Source: Massilia sp. BSC265 (lineage in GTDB: Bacteria; Pseudomonadota; Gammaproteobacteria; Burkholderiales; Burkholderiaceae_D). Taken from it: DNA of 64,000 bases. The stretch is from NCBI RefSeq assembly GCF_000740675.1, contig NZ_JPXI01000039.1, positions 1 to 64,000 on the forward strand. Direction: 5' to 3'. This document shows, one piece after another, positions 62,601 to 64,000 of the stretch. A program made the position numbers and the translations under genes. Within the stretch, counting starts at the first letter, position 1. Every line of letters starts with the position of its first letter. The notes under the pieces were generated by a model. The model was not told the DNA's origin. It did not search any database and was given only the letters and a program-made list of their open reading frames with translations.

Positions 62601-62619
62601 ATAGCGAAAACTGGCAATC
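62601..62619 (+). promoter_or_regulatory. Third copy of the AraC-type motif, upstream of the permease
   Basis: ATAGCGAAAACTGGCAATC matches the divergent-region motif in its CGAAAA-Y-TGGCA core. It lies between the permease start (62501) and the AraC stop (62643). Confidence 0.55.
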
Positions 62620-62642
62620 TTCGCCAGCCTCGCCGAAGGTGC

Positions 62643-63659
62643 TTACTGCACGATGCGCCCGCCAGCGCGCAAGGTCTCTGATGGAAGCTCGCCGAACAGC
62701 CGCTTGTAGTCGCTCGACAGCTGGGACAGGTGCCAGAAACCCCAGCGCGCCGCCATGTCGCCGATGGTCCCGGCGCCGCGTGCGTTGAGCAGGTCGCGGT
62801 GCAGTCCATTCAGGCGCACCACCTTCAGGTAAGCCGCTGGGCTCATGCCGATCACCTGAGTGAAGCAGTACTGGAGCGTGCGGCGGCAGGTAAAGGTCTG
62901 CTTGCACAGGTCGAGTACCGTCAGCGGGCGGTCTGGATTGGCTTCGATATAGTTGCGGGCCAGGCTGACCACCTTGCGTGCCTTGCGTGCCTCGGGTTCG
63001 CCAGGCCCTGCGGTAGCCAGACCAAGGTATTCGTCGACCAGCCCTACCAGTTCACTCACCAGCTGGTTGCGCGCCTCCCTGGGCGCCAGCAGGCAAGGCG
63101 TATCCGACATGGTCTGCAAGGCCATGCCGAGGCGCTGGCGCAGCGTTGCGGCCAGCACCGGGCTGTGCACATGGTTGGCGGCGCCGGCGAGCAGCCGGTG
63201 GCCGTCGAGGAAGGTCCTACCGTCTCCCGCTGGAATCATCGAGAGCGGCACCGTCACGCTCATCAGGGTGCAGTTCGGCGGCGTGCTCAATTCAAGACTG
63301 GCGTGATCGCTGAGCGCGGTCACGTGATCCATACCCACGCTGTGGCCGCGCCAGCGCGCCTCGCCTTCCAACCCAGCAAAGACGCCAAGTGCAATGACAC
63401 CAGAACGGCCCGGGCCTACTTCGAACACCGCCTGCGAGGTCTTTTCCTCGAACAGCTGGATATCGCCGACCAGGGCTTCGGTAATCTGGCCGCTGAAGCG
63501 GCCTTTCGACAACTGGTCGTAGGTCTGGCTCCACCCGGTGAGCACCCGCTCGTGCTGCCACAGGTTGGACGTCTGGACGGTCTTGCGAAAGGCTCCGGAC
63601 GCATTCGCGTCCTGCGGTGCGGCAAGCGCGGCGCCGGTGTGTTGCTCGCTGAAGATCAT
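62643..63659 (-). CDS. AraC-family transcriptional regulator
   Basis: The protein has 338 residues from ATG 63659 (MIFSEQHTG). The N-terminal part (about 30-210) is an AraC_binding-type ligand domain. The C-terminal double helix-turn-helix (about 235-335) has LTVLDLCKQTFTCRRTLQYCFTQVIGMSPAAYLKVVRLNGLHRDL and the second motif IGDMAARWGFWHLSQLSSDYKRLFGELPSETLR. It probably activates the amine cluster through the motif named in nearby entries. The gene lies between permease and aldehyde dehydrogenase genes on the same strand. Confidence 0.92.
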   Translation of the reverse strand: MIFSEQHTGAALAAPQDANASGAFRKTVQTSNLWQHERVLTGWSQTYDQLSKGRFSGQITEALVGDIQLFEEKTSQAVFEVGPGRSGVIALGVFAGLEGEARWRGHSVGMDHVTALSDHASLELSTPPNCTLMSVTVPLSMIPAGDGRTFLDGHRLLAGAANHVHSPVLAATLRQRLGMALQTMSDTPCLLAPREARNQLVSELVGLVDEYLGLATAGPGEPEARKARKVVSLARNYIEANPDRPLTVLDLCKQTFTCRRTLQYCFTQVIGMSPAAYLKVVRLNGLHRDLLNARGAGTIGDMAARWGFWHLSQLSSDYKRLFGELPSETLRAGGRIVQ

Positions 63660-63795
63660 GTCTCCGCTCCAAGATGGATTTGCATGAGATGGCTCTTGCG
63701 GCCAATTCATTCAGATATTAACAAATCCAGCCAAGTATGTCAGCGGTGTTACAAAATCCTCCGCGAGCTGTTGTCTACGGGTTAACCAGGTCCGT

Positions 63796-64000
63796 TCAGC
63801 CTTTCATGATCTTGACTGTCTGGATGCTGGTGAACTCTTCCAGGCCCTGGCGACCGAAGCCGACGCCGAGGCCCGACTGCTTCACGCCGCCGAACGGCGC
63901 ATCCGGCTGGACGGCCCCGTGTTCGTTGATCCACACGGTGCCGCATTCGAGCCGGCCAGCCACCTGGGCCGCAAGCGCAAGATCGGACGACCAGACCGAT
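63796..64000 (-). CDS. Aldehyde dehydrogenase, C-terminal end only
   Basis: Sixty-seven codons are present, running out of the window at the 5' side. The text ALAAQVAGRLECGTVWINEH, then PDAPFGGVKQSGLGVGFGRQGLEEFTSIQTVKI, is the last part of an NAD-dependent aldehyde dehydrogenase, with the family block PFGGVKQSG. Its catalytic Cys and Glu lie outside. It is the natural next step after the PuuB-like oxidase. Stop codon TGA at 63796-63798. Confidence 0.92.
   Translation of the reverse strand, partial: SVWSSDLALAAQVAGRLECGTVWINEHGAVQPDAPFGGVKQSGLGVGFGRQGLEEFTSIQTVKIMKG

Overview
The window is high-GC chromosomal DNA (I judge about two thirds G+C by eye, not computed). It is densely coding and rich in PAS/GGDEF/histidine-kinase genes. 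It carries pectin and galactan degradation genes and BIME-like intergenic repeats whose hairpins read GTGGGCAGG-TTT-CCTGCCCAC. Together this suggests a betaproteobacterium of the Oxalobacteraceae (Massilia/Telluria/Duganella type). That assignment is inference; no rRNA or complete tRNA gene is present to confirm it.

Layout. (1) 0-3 kb: the end of an HlyD-type periplasmic adaptor and a lipoprotein with a TIM-barrel glycosidase-like signature. (2) 2.3-21 kb: a signalling block with a PAS-receiver protein, a four-sensor hybrid kinase coupled to a MetE-like protein that lacks both expected zinc cysteines, a REC-GGDEF cyclase, a REC-kinase-REC hybrid, an orphan NarX-type kinase and a LytS/LytTR pair. 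Interspersed are a hemerythrin, a type II NADH dehydrogenase, an aldo/keto reductase, a tandem pair of ferritin-like proteins and a Gly/His-rich secreted protein. (3) 20.6-26.2 kb: an outer-membrane protein, a 41-residue lipoprotein, the RNA helicase RhlE and a large ADP-forming acyl-CoA synthetase/GNAT protein. (4) 26.2-35.4 kb: a copper-handling region with a Cys-rich protein, a His-rich protein, an outer-membrane factor and a Tat-exported multicopper oxidase. After a hybrid kinase comes a CopA-type ATPase whose C-terminus is an in-frame CopZ-like chaperone with its own ribosome binding site. copA is preceded by a textbook MerR/CueR-type promoter. (5) 35.5-39.8 kb: a GAF-PAS-PAS-GGDEF protein, an NTF2-like protein, a flavin-reductase-like protein and a double-domain Usp. 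(6) 40-50 kb: a sugar module. Minus-strand genes encode an acetylxylan-esterase-like protein, a PL11 rhamnogalacturonan lyase, a discoidin-like protein and a GH2 beta-galactosidase. They face plus-strand galT-galK-aldo/keto reductase. The set fits degradation of rhamnogalacturonan I with galactan side chains and feeding of galactose to the Leloir pathway. (7) 50.2-52.3 kb: a PAS-GGDEF-EAL protein.

(8) 52.6-58 kb looks like acquired DNA with visibly lower GC. It holds an isolated three-gene tadG/tadE operon, an unknown membrane protein, the last 21 nt of a tRNA-Ser-like gene with its terminator (a likely old attachment site), a frameshifted and truncated TetR gene, and a Bcr/CflA drug exporter whose promoter still has a perfect 20-bp TetR-type operator. 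(9) 58.1-64 kb: an amine or amino-acid catabolism cluster with a TorF-like porin, PuuB-like oxidase, cupin, APC permease, AraC regulator and the end of an aldehyde dehydrogenase. A shared motif (TATCSAAAAYTGGCARATC) upstream of three of these genes is a candidate site for the AraC protein.

Most convergent gene pairs are closed by strong hairpins. A family of BIME-like repeats sits directly behind stop codons and in two cases supplies the stop codon itself.
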